From Sepioteuthis lessoniana (lineage: Eukaryota; Mollusca; Cephalopoda; Myopsida; Loliginidae), in contig OY757907.1 of NCBI GenBank assembly GCA_963585895.1, positions 113,824,187 through 113,888,186 on the forward strand: a stretch of DNA of 64,000 nucleotides. The letters are read 5' to 3'. Both the position numbers and the translations under genes were made by a program. The notes below the pieces were generated by a model, which was not told the origin of the DNA, made no database searches, and was given only the letters and a program-made list of their open reading frames with translations. Position 1 is the stretch's first letter. Each line of letters begins with the position of its first letter. Positions 54,691 through 64,000 of this stretch are shown in pieces.

Positions 54691-56286
54691 GGTGTCCGCA
54701 GAACACCTTACCCCATATCCATGTTTGGTTTTTTGACGTTTCAAAATGAGACGTCAGCCAGACTGATCACATAGGGGTAGTTTCTGAGCAAATTGTTACA
54801 GGTAGCCAAATGAATGAGATTATGAACTCCATCATCTCCTTATTTTTCGTGTCCTAACTTATCTATTCTCGACCCGGTACCATTTGCCTACTATGGGAAA
54901 AATTATTTGGTCGTCAACAGCGAAATAATATTATTGAGTTCCTATTGCTTCTGCAACACCTTGTAAAATTCCATCCGTGATGAACATCAGAATCGACAAC
55001 GCACTAAATTCCACGCAGGCTTTAGTTGTAAATCTGTACAAGAAATGATATTCAGGTTCCATCAAATTTCTCAAAATTATCAATATCTATTCTATTCTAT
55101 AATTTCTTTCATTTTCTTTCTGACTACCACAAAGTTTTGTCTGCGTAAATTCTATCGAACATCTAACCAGGGTTTAACTCGTAGGTAGTGTTGTGGAAGC
55201 CATTACAATATCTTCGTGTTTTTTTTTTGTTTTTTTTTGTTTTTTTTTTAATCCCCGACAGAATATTTCTTTCAATGTTTCTTCTTTTTATCTCATTCTC
55301 GCTCCTCAGTAATAACAGATCTAGTTATCGGCAAACATGTCTCTTTTTGCGTCTCTAATGTAAACCTTTCTCCATAATATCCTTTCGTTTTCAATCAAAT
55401 ATACGCTTGCTCTTGTATAGATTTTCTATATTTTCTTCATTTATATTCTCTGCTTATTCTTTCCTTTAAGTTCTTCCTACGTGACTTTACCTCGCTTCTC
55501 ATTTTGCCTATTTCATTTTCATCCTGTTCTCGTGATCGGTCACACGCCTTTCTCTCTCTCTTTTTTTTTCAATCATTCTCAGTAACTGCCTGCCATCAAT
55601 TTAATATCATGTTTACACACGCAAATTCTTGATTGTAAACCTCCCCGTATCATTCATTTTTGTGGCCTGAGTTTCTCGCCCGGAAAGATCGAATAATTCC
55701 TTCATATCGAACAAACATATCTACAAAAATGCATATATCCTGTTACCGGCGCCTCTGTTTGCATAGGTCGTGCTAAGCCAGCCTGAAATACAATTACAGG
55801 GTGAGTCTTCACTGGATCTGTGTCCTTTTCTGCTCCTCAGCGCTGAACGGACGGGGAACCTGAGGCAGCGAGAAAAGTAGTGGAGACTCGATTTGATTCA
55901 TGGAACAATCTCCAATCAAACATACCTAAGGTGATGCAACAAGTCATTTGCGAAAAGCCAGGTTGATGCGATGTTCCTTCCAGAAAGATCACAGATTGAA
56001 AATAAGAACATATCTGCCTCTTCTATGCAAAGATGGCTCCTGCAAGAAAGGAAAGGAAAACAGCAGAAAGGTGGGACATAGTAAATTTTGAATTGGAATT
56101 AGATAAATTCAATTCAGTTCAATGGGAAAGCGGGAATGGATAAAAGAAAATATTTTTTTAAAAAATAAGATGGAGAAAATAAAAATTAGAGAAAAGAAAA
56201 AATAGGAAAAGTCGGTATATGAAATAGGAGAAAAGAGAATGGTAATTACAAAAAGATTGAATAAAAGAACTAAGGTAAAATGCACA
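54691..56286. other. No feature recognised
   Basis: Unassigned. T-runs at 55220-55249. A more GC-balanced part at 55740-55880 (GTTACCGGCGCCTCTG, CAGCGCTGAACGGACGG) matches no family here. Confidence 0.35.
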
Positions 56287-56372
56287 GAAGAAGAAGAAGA
56301 AGAAGAAGAAGAAGAAGAAGAAGAAGAAGAAGAAGAAGAAGAAGAAGAAGAAGAAGAAGAAGAAGAAGAAGA
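56287..56372. repeat. (GAA)n microsatellite
   Basis: About 28 pure GAA units. The poly-Glu frame on the plus strand and the poly-Phe frame on the minus strand are artefacts. Confidence 0.98.
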
Positions 56373-57298
56373 TATATATGAAAGAACAATAGTGGGGATA
56401 AAGAAAATGAATAAACAAAAATAATGTATAAGAAGTTTAAGCGGAGAAAAAGCTTAAAAGAATAAAAATAGGAAAGAAAAATTGAACAATGAAAAAAGGG
56501 AAAACTTCAAGAGTAAAAAAAAAAAAATGGAGAAGCAAAGAAAAATAACTGATGAGATCGAGAGGATAGAATAAAAAACGAAGAAATAAATAAGGAAAAA
56601 TTTAAGAAAAATACTGGATAGATAGATAGAGAGAGAGGAGAAAAAAAGTGGAATAGAAAAAAAAAAGCGAAATAAAATAAAATAAATGAATAAAAAAAAA
56701 TAGAAAAGCGAAATATTTTACGTAAATATTTACTGTTTTCACAACTGGTATAATATGGTAACAGGAAAAGAAAGCTGAAAAAAATATTGAAACAGAAAAT
56801 GCACAAGTGTGCAGTATAAAAAGATGAGACAGAAAAAGGCTAATGGATTCATAAATAATTATTTGCAATGGAAGAGTAGCAAACGAAAAATGAAAAAAAA
56901 AAAACAAAGAAAAAAAAAAACACCCTAATATGAAATAAAAATAAAAATAAAACTTTTGGATTGGATAAAAAAAGACAAAACCTACACTTTATGGTATACC
57001 GTAAGAGATTCACCTTTTCATTTATTTATATTTTTCTTGCGGTGTGTACTCTAAATCGCCTGAAAATGTCTTGTGACCCTTCTATTTTTATAGTAAACAG
57101 TAATCGCCCAAGAGAACTTTATTACATAAGTCTGGAGTGAATAAAAAGATGAAAAATTAAAATTATTACATTCGTCAGGGGCAATTGCCCAAAACAAATA
57201 CTAATTTATATCAGGAGACACAAGTACTACCAGAAATATTTTGATTCTGTGTATATATGCATACCTATATTCATATATATTTATAAATACACATATTT
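56373..57298. other. A-rich low complexity, then no feature
   Basis: GAAAAA-type low-complexity sequence to about 56960, with GATA at 56617-56630. Remaining part unassigned. Confidence 0.6.
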
Positions 57299-57304
57299 AT
57301 GCAT

Positions 57305-57305
57305 A

Positions 57306-57341
<36 letters not shown>

Positions 57342-57482
57342 ATATAGATATATATATATAGTATAGTATATATATGTGTGTGTGTGTGTTTGTGTGTGTA
57401 TATATATATATATATGCACACACACATACACACACACACACACACACATATATAAATATATATATATATATAAGTGTGTGAG
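57305..57482. repeat. (CT)n(TA)n(TG)n(TA)n(CA)n(TA)n(GT)n cluster
   Basis: Successive dinucleotide tracts. The TG tract at 57374-57399 and the CA tract at 57417-57448 are complementary about a TA centre. Confidence 0.95.
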
Positions 57483-57498
57483 TGTGGATGTTGGTGTT

Positions 57499-57749
57499 TA
57501 ACAAACCCTTCACATGTTCAGAATGTGACACAAGATCAGCTTTTAAGGGGAGTTTAACAGATTTTTAATTCAGAGTTTTCCCTCTCCTAATGTAATTGCC
57601 ATACCTACGTTACTCATAGCTGGGGAGAGTAATAATGTTCGATGCATGCTTTTCAAATATATTAGCACCAAGAGAAATGCAAAGAGCCTCTTCCAGGGAA
57701 TTGCTCTCGTCTTGACCGGAACATTTCCTACGACAATGTCTTTCTAATA
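57499..57749 (-). repeat. SINE1 copy, head cut by mariner
   Basis: GAATGTGACACAAGATCAGC, GGGGAGTTTAACAGATTTTT, CTCATAGCTGGGGAGAGTAA, TTAGCACCAAGAGAAATGCA and CATTTCCTACGACAATG follow the minus-strand SINE1 order. The head stops at the TA where the mariner derivative begins, and no remainder is visible on the other side. Confidence 0.75.
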
Positions 57750-57751
57750 TA

Positions 57752-58175
57752 CATGGTGCCTTCAATAAGTTTCCAGGCTTTTTTTTTTTTTTTGTGCAGG
57801 CATTTAAAATTTTCGTAGTCTCTTGAAAATTCAGTATGTTATTGTTATAGATCTTATGAGATGACTGACTAATTTTCATGATTTCAGGTTCAAATCAACA
57901 GCTACAGCAGCAATTGGAATACATCCTACTAAAGCCTGATTGTCACAGCTGGTAAATTTAAAAAGTCCAATCTGGGCGTGAGGAAGAACGATGTGCAATA
58001 AAATTTCGCTCACACAAGAGGACTTCTACTAGTCCTTCCAGAAATTGTTGGAACGGTAAAACAGGTGCAATGCAGCCGGAGGAGATTACTTCGAAGGGGA
58101 CTAGAGTTTCATGTGTGTACTATCAATAAAAGTGCCCATACGAAAAAAGTCTGGAAGCTTATCGTATGCTCCTCG
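57752..58175 (+). mobile_element. Mar copy 3: 424-bp MITE-like derivative
   Basis: TA at 57750-57751 and 58176-58177. Termini CATGGTGCCTTCAATAAG and CTTATCGTATGCTCCTCG. Left 250 bp (to CGTGAGGAAGAACGATGTGC) and right 160 bp (from CTCACACAAGAGGACTTC) are mariner; almost all transposase coding sequence is missing. The deletion differs from that in the other two copies and has no telomere-like filler. Confidence 0.9.
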
Positions 58176-58177
58176 TA

Positions 58178-58409
58178 CATTAGGATGATAATAAAACATT
58201 AAAAATTCACAACTGAGAGTTTCATGTTGTCGAATCTCATGAGTGCTAGTATTCGAGAAATATTTGACTTCTGTTTGATTTAACTGAATAAATGTCTATT
58301 CCTCGGGAGTCACGTGACCATCACATAGTTAACTTACAAAGATATGTGGAACAATCAGGCGCCCAATTACAAAGTAAAAATATCTTTTATTTAGCGACTG
58401 ATTTGAATG
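58178..58409. other. No feature recognised
   Basis: Unassigned. Confidence 0.4.
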
Positions 58410-58413
58410 CGGA

Positions 58414-58979
58414 TGTAGGATATCCAGATATGCTGATATGTGAAACGTACATAGAATGTTCGTAACATATATAGATAGAACACAGGAATCCCGAAACACG
58501 AAAAACACGTCACGACTTCTTAGTTCAGGTACGAAAACTTTTATTACCTTTGAGTTAAAGTTTTCGACATAAGGAAGAGAGATGCATAATCGTTCTATGC
58601 TGGCTTTTCCATCTGTCCCCCCACCCAACCCCAACACGTGTGGCGCCCGTAGCGCACAAATTCGTCTGGCCTCAGCGAGCCCCGAAAGTCGACCCTTCCC
58701 GTTCGGAGTCTAGGTCTCAACTCAACTGACTTTTTCAAAATCCCCAAAATCCTCCGTGCACTCTTCCGGTGCATGACGTCAATCACATACACTGGTCAAC
58801 CTTTCTATCTGGAATTTTTATATTGATATCTGTGAACGACACATCCTCTCCGCGCACGCATTAATACCTGCGCTCAAGTTTGCGCCTAACTGACCCATGT
58901 GCTGAGCCGAAAGGTTCTCAACCTAACTAGAACCAAAGGCAAGATATATAAAACGAAATCCATCGGCCATTATATTACA
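58414..58979 (-). mobile_element. LTR-S copy 2, reference, with 4-bp target duplication
   Basis: 566 bp bounded by CGGA at 58410-58413 and 58980-58983. Minus strand starts TGTAATATAATGGCCGATGG and ends GATATCCTACA. TATATATCTTGCC lies near the 5' end. The block GAGAACCTTTCGGCTCAGCA with CATGGGTCAGTTAGGC is shared with copy 1. AATAAA (rc of TTTATTACC) is in the 3' third. It fits a solo LTR of an LTR retrotransposon. No internal region, tRNA primer site or polypurine tract is present, so the superfamily is unknown. Confidence 0.72.
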
Positions 58980-59006
58980 CGGAAAACTTAAACGCGCTTT
59001 CATGAA

Positions 59007-59050
59007 TAAGAAACTTACACGTAGGTTAATATGCCATTAATTAAAAAAAC
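59007..59050 (+). repeat. A/SINE3 tail fragment
   Basis: CACGTAGGTTAATATGCCAT followed by TAATTAAAAAAAC is the 3' half of the shared tail motif. Confidence 0.5.
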
Positions 59051-59868
59051 TAGGCGTGAATAGGAAATTTAACCTCCGATTAATTCCTATACGTTTTTCT
59101 GGTATTATCAGATGTATTTAGATAGTCTTGTAATGGCTGCTTACTGCACGTTCCTGAAGGAAATCATACAATCATTGTCATTTTTTTTCACAATTTTTCT
59201 GTGGAACTAATATAGATAATGTAATTCTTGCGATATTGCTCTAAATTTTTCTACGTAGACAATGTAAACTCTTCACAGATTAAAAGCACTTTTAATGTCA
59301 TATTTAAATCATGTGTGTGTGTGTGTTTGTGTGTGTGTGTTTGCGTTAAATGAGTCCTTAAAATATTGAGATCATCTTCAAAAAAAAAAAAAAAAGACCA
59401 ATTAGTGAAACTTCAATTTAATTAAAAATGTTCCCTTTGGTATTCACCACACCTATTCCCAAGAGTTTGGCTTCAAACACTCTGAAAAAATACTTTTTTC
59501 GACGGTGTAAAAATGTGCAGTCATATTTTTTGGAATTTTCCCCACTCCATCAACAATTGTCTTTAAGTTAAATCTTTGATTCAGGAATCAAGAAAAAAAG
59601 ACGTATGAAACTTGATGCAAAGGTATAGTGGATATTGCACTTGGATCGACCTGTACTTCTCCCAATACATTTAATTTCAAATCATTATGAGTGTTTGTTC
59701 TTTTTTTAAATGGCACTGATGTTGAGGGAGACAGCTATAACCGCTTTGACATCTTGGCTTTATCATACAAGTCACTCAGTTATTCTTACGTTTTTGTCTG
59801 TTTTTTTTTTAATTCAATTTCGATAATTCTTAAATCTGCTGGCTGAGGAGTAAGATATCAAGTATAAC
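59051..59868. other. No feature recognised apart from simple repeats
   Basis: AT-rich, with a (GT)n tract at 59313-59342 and an A-run at 59379-59394. Confidence 0.5.
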
Positions 59869-59975
59869 ATAATGTTGGGTAGGTTTTGATCCCAGCTTCA
59901 AGCGTCCAACGTGTCTGTTGACACTGAAGAGTTGCAATAGAACGAAACACACTGTCTGTATATGACAATATATAC
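59869..59975 (+). repeat. SINE-D fragment
   Basis: ATAATGTTGGGTAGGTTTTG, ATCCCAGCTTCAAGCGTCC, GTTGACACTGAAGAGTTGCA and ACACACTGTCTGTATATGAC match the SINE-D head and tail. Confidence 0.6.
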
Positions 59976-60067
59976 GCTCCCACCCCTGAAGTTTGAGCAC
60001 TCTGGCGAAGGAATTAACAGCCGCCACTCGCATAATACAAAACTCTTCGTATAATTTGAGCACTCTG

Positions 60068-60281
60068 GTATCCGTTCAGACAAAATGTAAACAAACGAAA
60101 GCTACTATTTAATGCCTTATAATTTTGCTGCTAATGTAGGTCGTCAGGAGGCCGAGCGGTAAAATCTTAAGTCGAACGTAAAGTTGGGCGGTTTTCGATC
60201 CCAGCTTGAAGCGTCCTAAGTGTCTATCCACACTGAAGAGATGTGATACTATTAAACAATCTTTCTGTGGATGGCAGTACG

Positions 60282-60282
<1 letters not shown>
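60068..60282 (+). repeat. SINE-D, most complete copy
   Basis: AATGTAAACAAACGAAAGCT, AATGCCTTATAATTTTGCTG, tRNA-like head AGGAGGCCGAGCGGTAAAAT (box A-like) and GCGGTTTTCGATCCCAGC (box B-like), then CCACACTGAAGAGATGTGAT, ACTATTAAACAATCTTTCTG, TGGATGGCAGTACG, then (TA)n. Confidence 0.72.

Positions 60283-60310
<28 letters not shown>
60283..60310. repeat. (TA)n microsatellite
   Basis: About 13 TA units directly after SINE-D. Confidence 0.95.
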
Positions 60311-60313
<3 letters not shown>

Positions 60314-60444
60314 GAGAATGTGTCTAGCTTTATTTGTAATTGAAAAGTGCTCTTTATCTTTTATTGAATATATTTTTTAGTTATTATGGTTTTTCAACGG
60401 TGGTTGGCAACAATCAGTTTCTGGCCTTTGCATTCATAAGGCCC

Positions 60445-60448
<4 letters not shown>

Positions 60449-60492
<44 letters not shown>

Positions 60493-60521
60493 ACATATGT
60501 ATATATATATATATATATATA
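60449..60521. repeat. (AC)n(TA)n microsatellite
   Basis: AC to about 60495, then TA to 60520. Confidence 0.96.
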
Positions 60522-60767
60522 CTATACTACCCCTGGATCTTGACAAACAACTACTAACATGTATAGATAAAAATAAAATCTTATATATTTATTCTTCGAT
60601 GGTGACTTTTGTGTAGAGCAGGAAAGCAACTGAAGAGAGTTCGCACACCCAAAAAAAGCTGTCAGGAGTCGGAACAGACAGCGGGAACTAACTTCAGCCA
60701 ATATTTTTGACCTTATATATTCTTAAAACTCTCATGCAACCCACATAGCCACGCGTCTTCACCAAAG

Positions 60768-60843
60768 CAATGCTTGTTTTATATTGGCCATGGTGTACAC
60801 CCATGCAATGCTTGTTCTATATTGGTCACAGCTTACACCCACA
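60768..60843. repeat. 38-bp tandem duplication
   Basis: Unit 1 60768-60805 starts CAATGCTTGTTTTATATTGG; unit 2 60806-60843 starts CAATGCTTGTTCTATATTGG. A handful of differences. Confidence 0.9.
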
Positions 60844-61204
60844 TGTTGCTTTTTTTCTGGTAATCCCCTTGTTTATTTTATGTATGGTTGGGTGTCTCTG
60901 TCTCTTATATCTGCCGACTTCATCACAGTTTAAAGCAATATATTGCAACATAGTGATTTGTGAAGTTAGTAGGTTACTTTGGTCGTAAAACATATTTATC
61001 TATTTTTTTTAAATTGATATATTTTAAGCAGAATATTCAATTTCTAATAAAGCTAACGTTGATAAATCACAAGAAGGTCAAAGTAATTAACACAACCCTC
61101 TAATCGACAATAATTTAAAAAGCTAAACATAAAAATCATTTATCAAGAAAGCTTATTAAAAATTAAGATTGTGAATGAATTATCGTCCTAATCATCATTA
61201 ATTC

Positions 61205-61645
61205 GGGCTGATTGCTCAGCCCCCCTCTCTCTCACCATCCATCCATCGCTCCTGGCAGATTCTCTTGAGTGCATCCTTTCTATACACAAATCTGGTGTAT
61301 GCATGTCTTTGCTAGTCGTCCCACACTGGTGTGTCCGTGAGTAGGAGTTCAGTATTGAACATCATTTTTGATATCATCCTTACTTCTCCACCAGTCTCGC
61401 ACATGTTTTGTTCCCCTTACTTGGATGCTTTGGGAAGAAAATACTGATGCAGTAGCTGATTTGTTGAGTTCAGCTTACAGGATTGGTTAAAAACAGCGTA
61501 GAACATTCTAATTTAGTTTCAGATTAGCTTTTTCTTTATGATTTTCGTTGAAGTCTAAGTGGTTTAACCATTCAGTAGTACCGCTACGACCAAAAGTTGG
61601 AAGAAACACCGTTTTATATCATCTGAGAGATCTTATCAATGTGAT
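61205..61645 (-). mobile_element. LINE-R 3' end, heavily decayed
   Basis: Minus strand: SQMI and NGVSSNFWS-type remnants of the KRSFFQA segment, VEK and KCSILNSYSRTHQC-type sequence, and in another frame RDWWRSKDDIKNDVQY, TPTHGHTSVGRLAKTCIHQI, CTQENLPGAMDG, matching the LINE-R C-terminal domain. Many stops. Confidence 0.6.
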
Positions 61646-62094
61646 CGACAACTAGTTAATTATAGTTCGAGCTCACCCGATGGAGACAACGACATCATTG
61701 CCACCATATTCATTTATAATCTCCCTAGATTAACTGATACAAAGGTCAATAGATCTCAGAAAAGAAATTGGATTCACTTAAAAAGAAAAGGACAAGAAGA
61801 AGAAGATATCCAATAGAGACTATGTTAATAAATAATAAACCCTAATTATTCATTTCCAAACTTACATTTTTCTCAAACCCTCTTTTCATTTTCCTAATAC
61901 GATTTGAAATCTAATATAAATTCAATGATCTACAGATGTCTGACAACCTTATCATTTTACGTAGCTTGTTTATTTTTTTAAGTTAAATTCATTATTAATC
62001 GGAATGCTTAAATTTTGGTGGTAAAGACGGCTAGCATCTTTAGAGACGTGGCAGTCATAACATCTCCCACACACATACTTATTAGGCAACTTTT
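61646..62094. other. No feature recognised
   Basis: AT-rich, unassigned. Confidence 0.4.
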
Positions 62095-62885
62095 CCGCAT
62101 GAGTAGGATTCTACACTTGGTCAATCTTTAACGGAGTTTAACAGGTTTGAATTTACATTTTCCTTCTCCCAGACAGGATGCCATACCAAGTTTAGAAAGC
62201 TCAGTCTGTTGTATAGCCATATCAATCACAAACATTATTCATATGCAAAAACTCAAACTAAACTCAAACGATCGGTACATCACGTAGTCTTTAAGATCTC
62301 TGTCGGTAGAGATCTGCAGAACTCCATGGTCATACTTCAACTTCTCAACACCATGGTCTTAACTCAACTTCAACCCTCGACATGGCCAAAGTCAACTCCC
62401 AACTGGACTGGCCCCAGTAAACTACCAACTCGACTCGCCTGCAGTCGAGTACCCAACTGACGTGTTTTTAAAAAATACCCAAATTCTCAGCCCATCGCTT
62501 CCGGGCATGACGGGGTTCACACTCCATATCCATTTCCTATCTAGGGTTTATTATGACAATTGTGATTGCCATATCCTCTGCGCACGAGCGTAAACTGTAC
62601 CCAATGTTTGTGCACCTGAACTAAGAGCCGAATAGTACAAAGCCCAACCAAACTGAATGATAAAATATAATTAACGAAAAATGATAAATATAAACAAATC
62701 ATTCCGTAATTATATAACAAGTTCACCCTACTGTTTACCCATTGCTGAAGGGAGAATAAATGAATTTACACCTTTCCCAATGATTTAGCACATTTTGAAA
62801 GGCAAACAGCCTTGTTCCTGATTTGAACTCGCGTCAACGTGTCCATTTCTTACGATGCTAACTGATATACCATGAGCATGTGTTT
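62095..62885 (-). repeat. SINE1 copy, split by LTR-S copy 3
   Basis: Left piece 62095-62209 holds the 3' part (ACACTTGGTCAATCTTTAAC, GGAGTTTAACAGGTTTGAAT, AAGCTCAGTCTG). Right piece 62720-62885 holds the 5' part (CCCTACTGTTTACCCATTGC, CACCTTTCCCAATGATTTAG, GATTTGAACTCGCGTC, CCATGAGCAT). Order and spacing match SINE1 once the insertion is removed. Confidence 0.8.
62210..62719 (-). mobile_element. LTR-S copy 3, diverged
   Basis: 510-bp insertion in SINE1. Minus strand starts TGTTATATAATTACGGAATG, parallel to TGTAATATAATGGCCGATGG of copy 2, and ends GGCTATACA. Internal blocks CTCTGCGCACGAGCG, CTTCCGGGCATGACGG and GAACTAAGAGCCGAATAG match copies 1 and 2 at corresponding places. It has an extra AACTCAACTTCAACC-type repeat. 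Flanks AGTCTG and AGTTCA are only partly alike. The 83-codon frame at 62209-62460 lies inside it. Confidence 0.6.
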
Positions 62886-63700
62886 AAAAGAAAAAAGAAA
62901 AATTATGCTATACCCTGACCCAGAAGAATTATTAAATCAGAGATGTGATTTAATAGCTAGATGTAGACATAGGAATAAATTTAAACTAGAGACAAATATC
63001 GTAGATAAATTTTAATTAACTGTAAAAATAGGATTTATTTGAGATTTGAGGTGAAATGAATAAAATAAATTGGGAACCGACCATGTGAGGTGGACGTATG
63101 TACGTTTCAGTGGAAATGTAACTGAATAAATGGGCACGAAGATAAATTTTGTATTTAAAATTTTAAAATTTAAATTTTGAATTTAATATAAGTATTACTG
63201 TAATCTTTGCTTATGGTTAATAAGAAATGTTGTATATCCTTAAGTTATTGTTAAATCTGAAGAATTACGTTCAAATGTAAAGTAAAATTTATGTTAATTT
63301 ACTGTAGAAAGTGAAGTTGAACCTTCGTCTAGTTACTTTATGGTGATTCCGACCGGTAACAAAAGAAAAACCGGAAGTGGGCGAAATGGAGAGTTAACTC
63401 TTCACCCCTCTTCAACCATCTCCCACCCTTCCCTCTTGTGTCCATTCTGGCTGTATTAATTATATCCATTGGATCTGGAGAAGTCCTGTTAAATTTGGTG
63501 TTATTGATTCATATCAATACCAATAGCAAGATGGAAAAAAAATTATAATCCTAATGTGACCGTGTTTTGTTTTTCTTAAAAGAGTTATTGCTCTGTGATG
63601 TCAGTTACATCGAGCTCTTTACCAGGAAGATTTAAATGTTCATAATGGAATGATTTAATTGTCCTGACGGAATTATTCCCGACTCCGGTTTAACTGGACT
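62886..63700. other. No feature recognised
   Basis: AT-rich to 63340, then a more balanced stretch at 63350-63500 (GTTAACTCTTCACCCCTC) without a match to the families here. Confidence 0.4.
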
Positions 63701-63707
63701 GAAAAAT

Positions 63708-63753
63708 ACGTACATACATACATACATGCATATATATATATATATATATATAG
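63708..63753. repeat. (CATA)n(TA)n microsatellite
   Basis: ACATACATACATACATGC followed by TA dinucleotides. Confidence 0.93.
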
Positions 63754-63799
63754 TGGGAGAAAGAGTGAGAAAGATATTAAATAGATATAAGCAGACGAA

Positions 63800-64000
63800 A
63801 ATAGATACATGGACGCTAACGAAACGGCTAGAGAAAAAAGTTTGACGGAAACAACACAAGAATGCTGCAAGCAAAATTGAATAAGTCCTGGAGGCAACAC
63901 CCTACAAAGCGGCAGTTGTACGGCCACCAACCACCCATCACGAAATCTATCCAAGTTAGACAAACCAGACATGCAGGACAGTGCTGGAGAAGCAGGGATG
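63800..64000 (+). mobile_element. LINE-R fragment, runs off the window
   Basis: Plus strand: WTLTKRLEKK, one-base frameshift, then FDGNNTRMLQAKLNKSWRQH, PTKRQLYGHQPPITKSIQV, RHAGQCWRSRD up to the last base. Same domain as in the copy at 33187-33755. 5' truncated just after a (TA)n tract. The second half is open to the end of the window. Confidence 0.85.

Noticed and set aside
56158..56424. Poly-Glu and poly-Phe proteins
   Set aside because: Pure translation of (GAA)n on both strands.

Overview
The window reads as a gene-poor, AT-rich, repeat-saturated stretch of an animal genome. I think a mollusc, most likely a coleoid cephalopod of octopus type. The reasons are the mix of tRNA-headed SINEs, two LINE lineages whose C-terminal protein signatures I associate with cephalopod and other aquatic-invertebrate genomes, mariner copies, and very many (TA)n, (GA)n, (CA)n and (TAA)n tracts. 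This assignment is from memory of families, not from a search. I found no convincing host protein-coding gene, rRNA, functional tRNA or CRISPR. Nearly every open frame is inside a repeat or a microsatellite.

Repeat families named for this annotation: LINE-Z is a non-LTR element whose ORF2 C-terminus carries a CX2CX8HX4C knuckle and a conserved basic tail. LINE-R is an RTE-like element with a (CAT/ATG)n tail. SINE1, SINE2 and SINE3 have tRNA-like heads. Element A is a ~0.6 kb retroposon-like repeat with internal ~50 bp tandem units and a 3' tail that folds into a stem-loop and is shared with SINE3. Mar is a D34D mariner deletion derivative. LTR-S is a ~0.5 kb TG...CA element, probably a solo LTR. 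SINE-D is a short tRNA-like repeat that runs into (TA)n.

Layout. 0-4.8 kb: SINE3 and SINE1 fragments, two minus-strand LINE-Z 3' parts, a plus-strand LINE-Z copy broken by LTR-S, and an A copy broken by SINE2. 5.3-8.9 kb: a LINE-R fragment and several A copies, one with a 78-bp triplication. 9.5-14.2 kb: a 2.4-kb LINE-Z ORF2 relic broken by SINE2 and SINE1, then A copies broken by Mar at a clean TA site. 14.2-19.9 kb: eight LINE-Z 3' ends in tail-to-head order, several separated by (TAA)n. 20-31.7 kb: dispersed A copies in both orientations, GA-rich tracts and a 26-bp minisatellite. 31.8-40.8 kb: SINE1 inside SINE2, a degenerate minisatellite, a LINE-R 3' end, A copies with insertions, long inverted repeats and two short insertions with target duplications. 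41-49 kb: microsatellite clusters, a second Mar copy, and the longest LINE-Z relic (about 3 kb) with a SINE3 insertion. 49.6-57 kb: one A copy, then mostly unassigned AT-rich DNA, a cluster of (TA)n tracts and a pure (GAA)n. 57-64 kb: SINE1, a 424-bp Mar derivative, two more LTR-S copies, SINE-D copies and LINE-R fragments, the last running off the end.

Nothing here forms a working gene set. What can be read is a history of nested insertions. LINE-Z copies are hosts to SINE1, SINE2, SINE3 and LTR-S. A copies are hosts to Mar and SINE2. SINE2 is host to SINE1, and SINE1 to LTR-S. Many junctions keep target-site duplications. The points most worth checking are the tail-to-head LINE-Z chain, the telomere-like filler shared by two Mar copies, the shared stem-loop tail of A and SINE3, and the LTR-S family.
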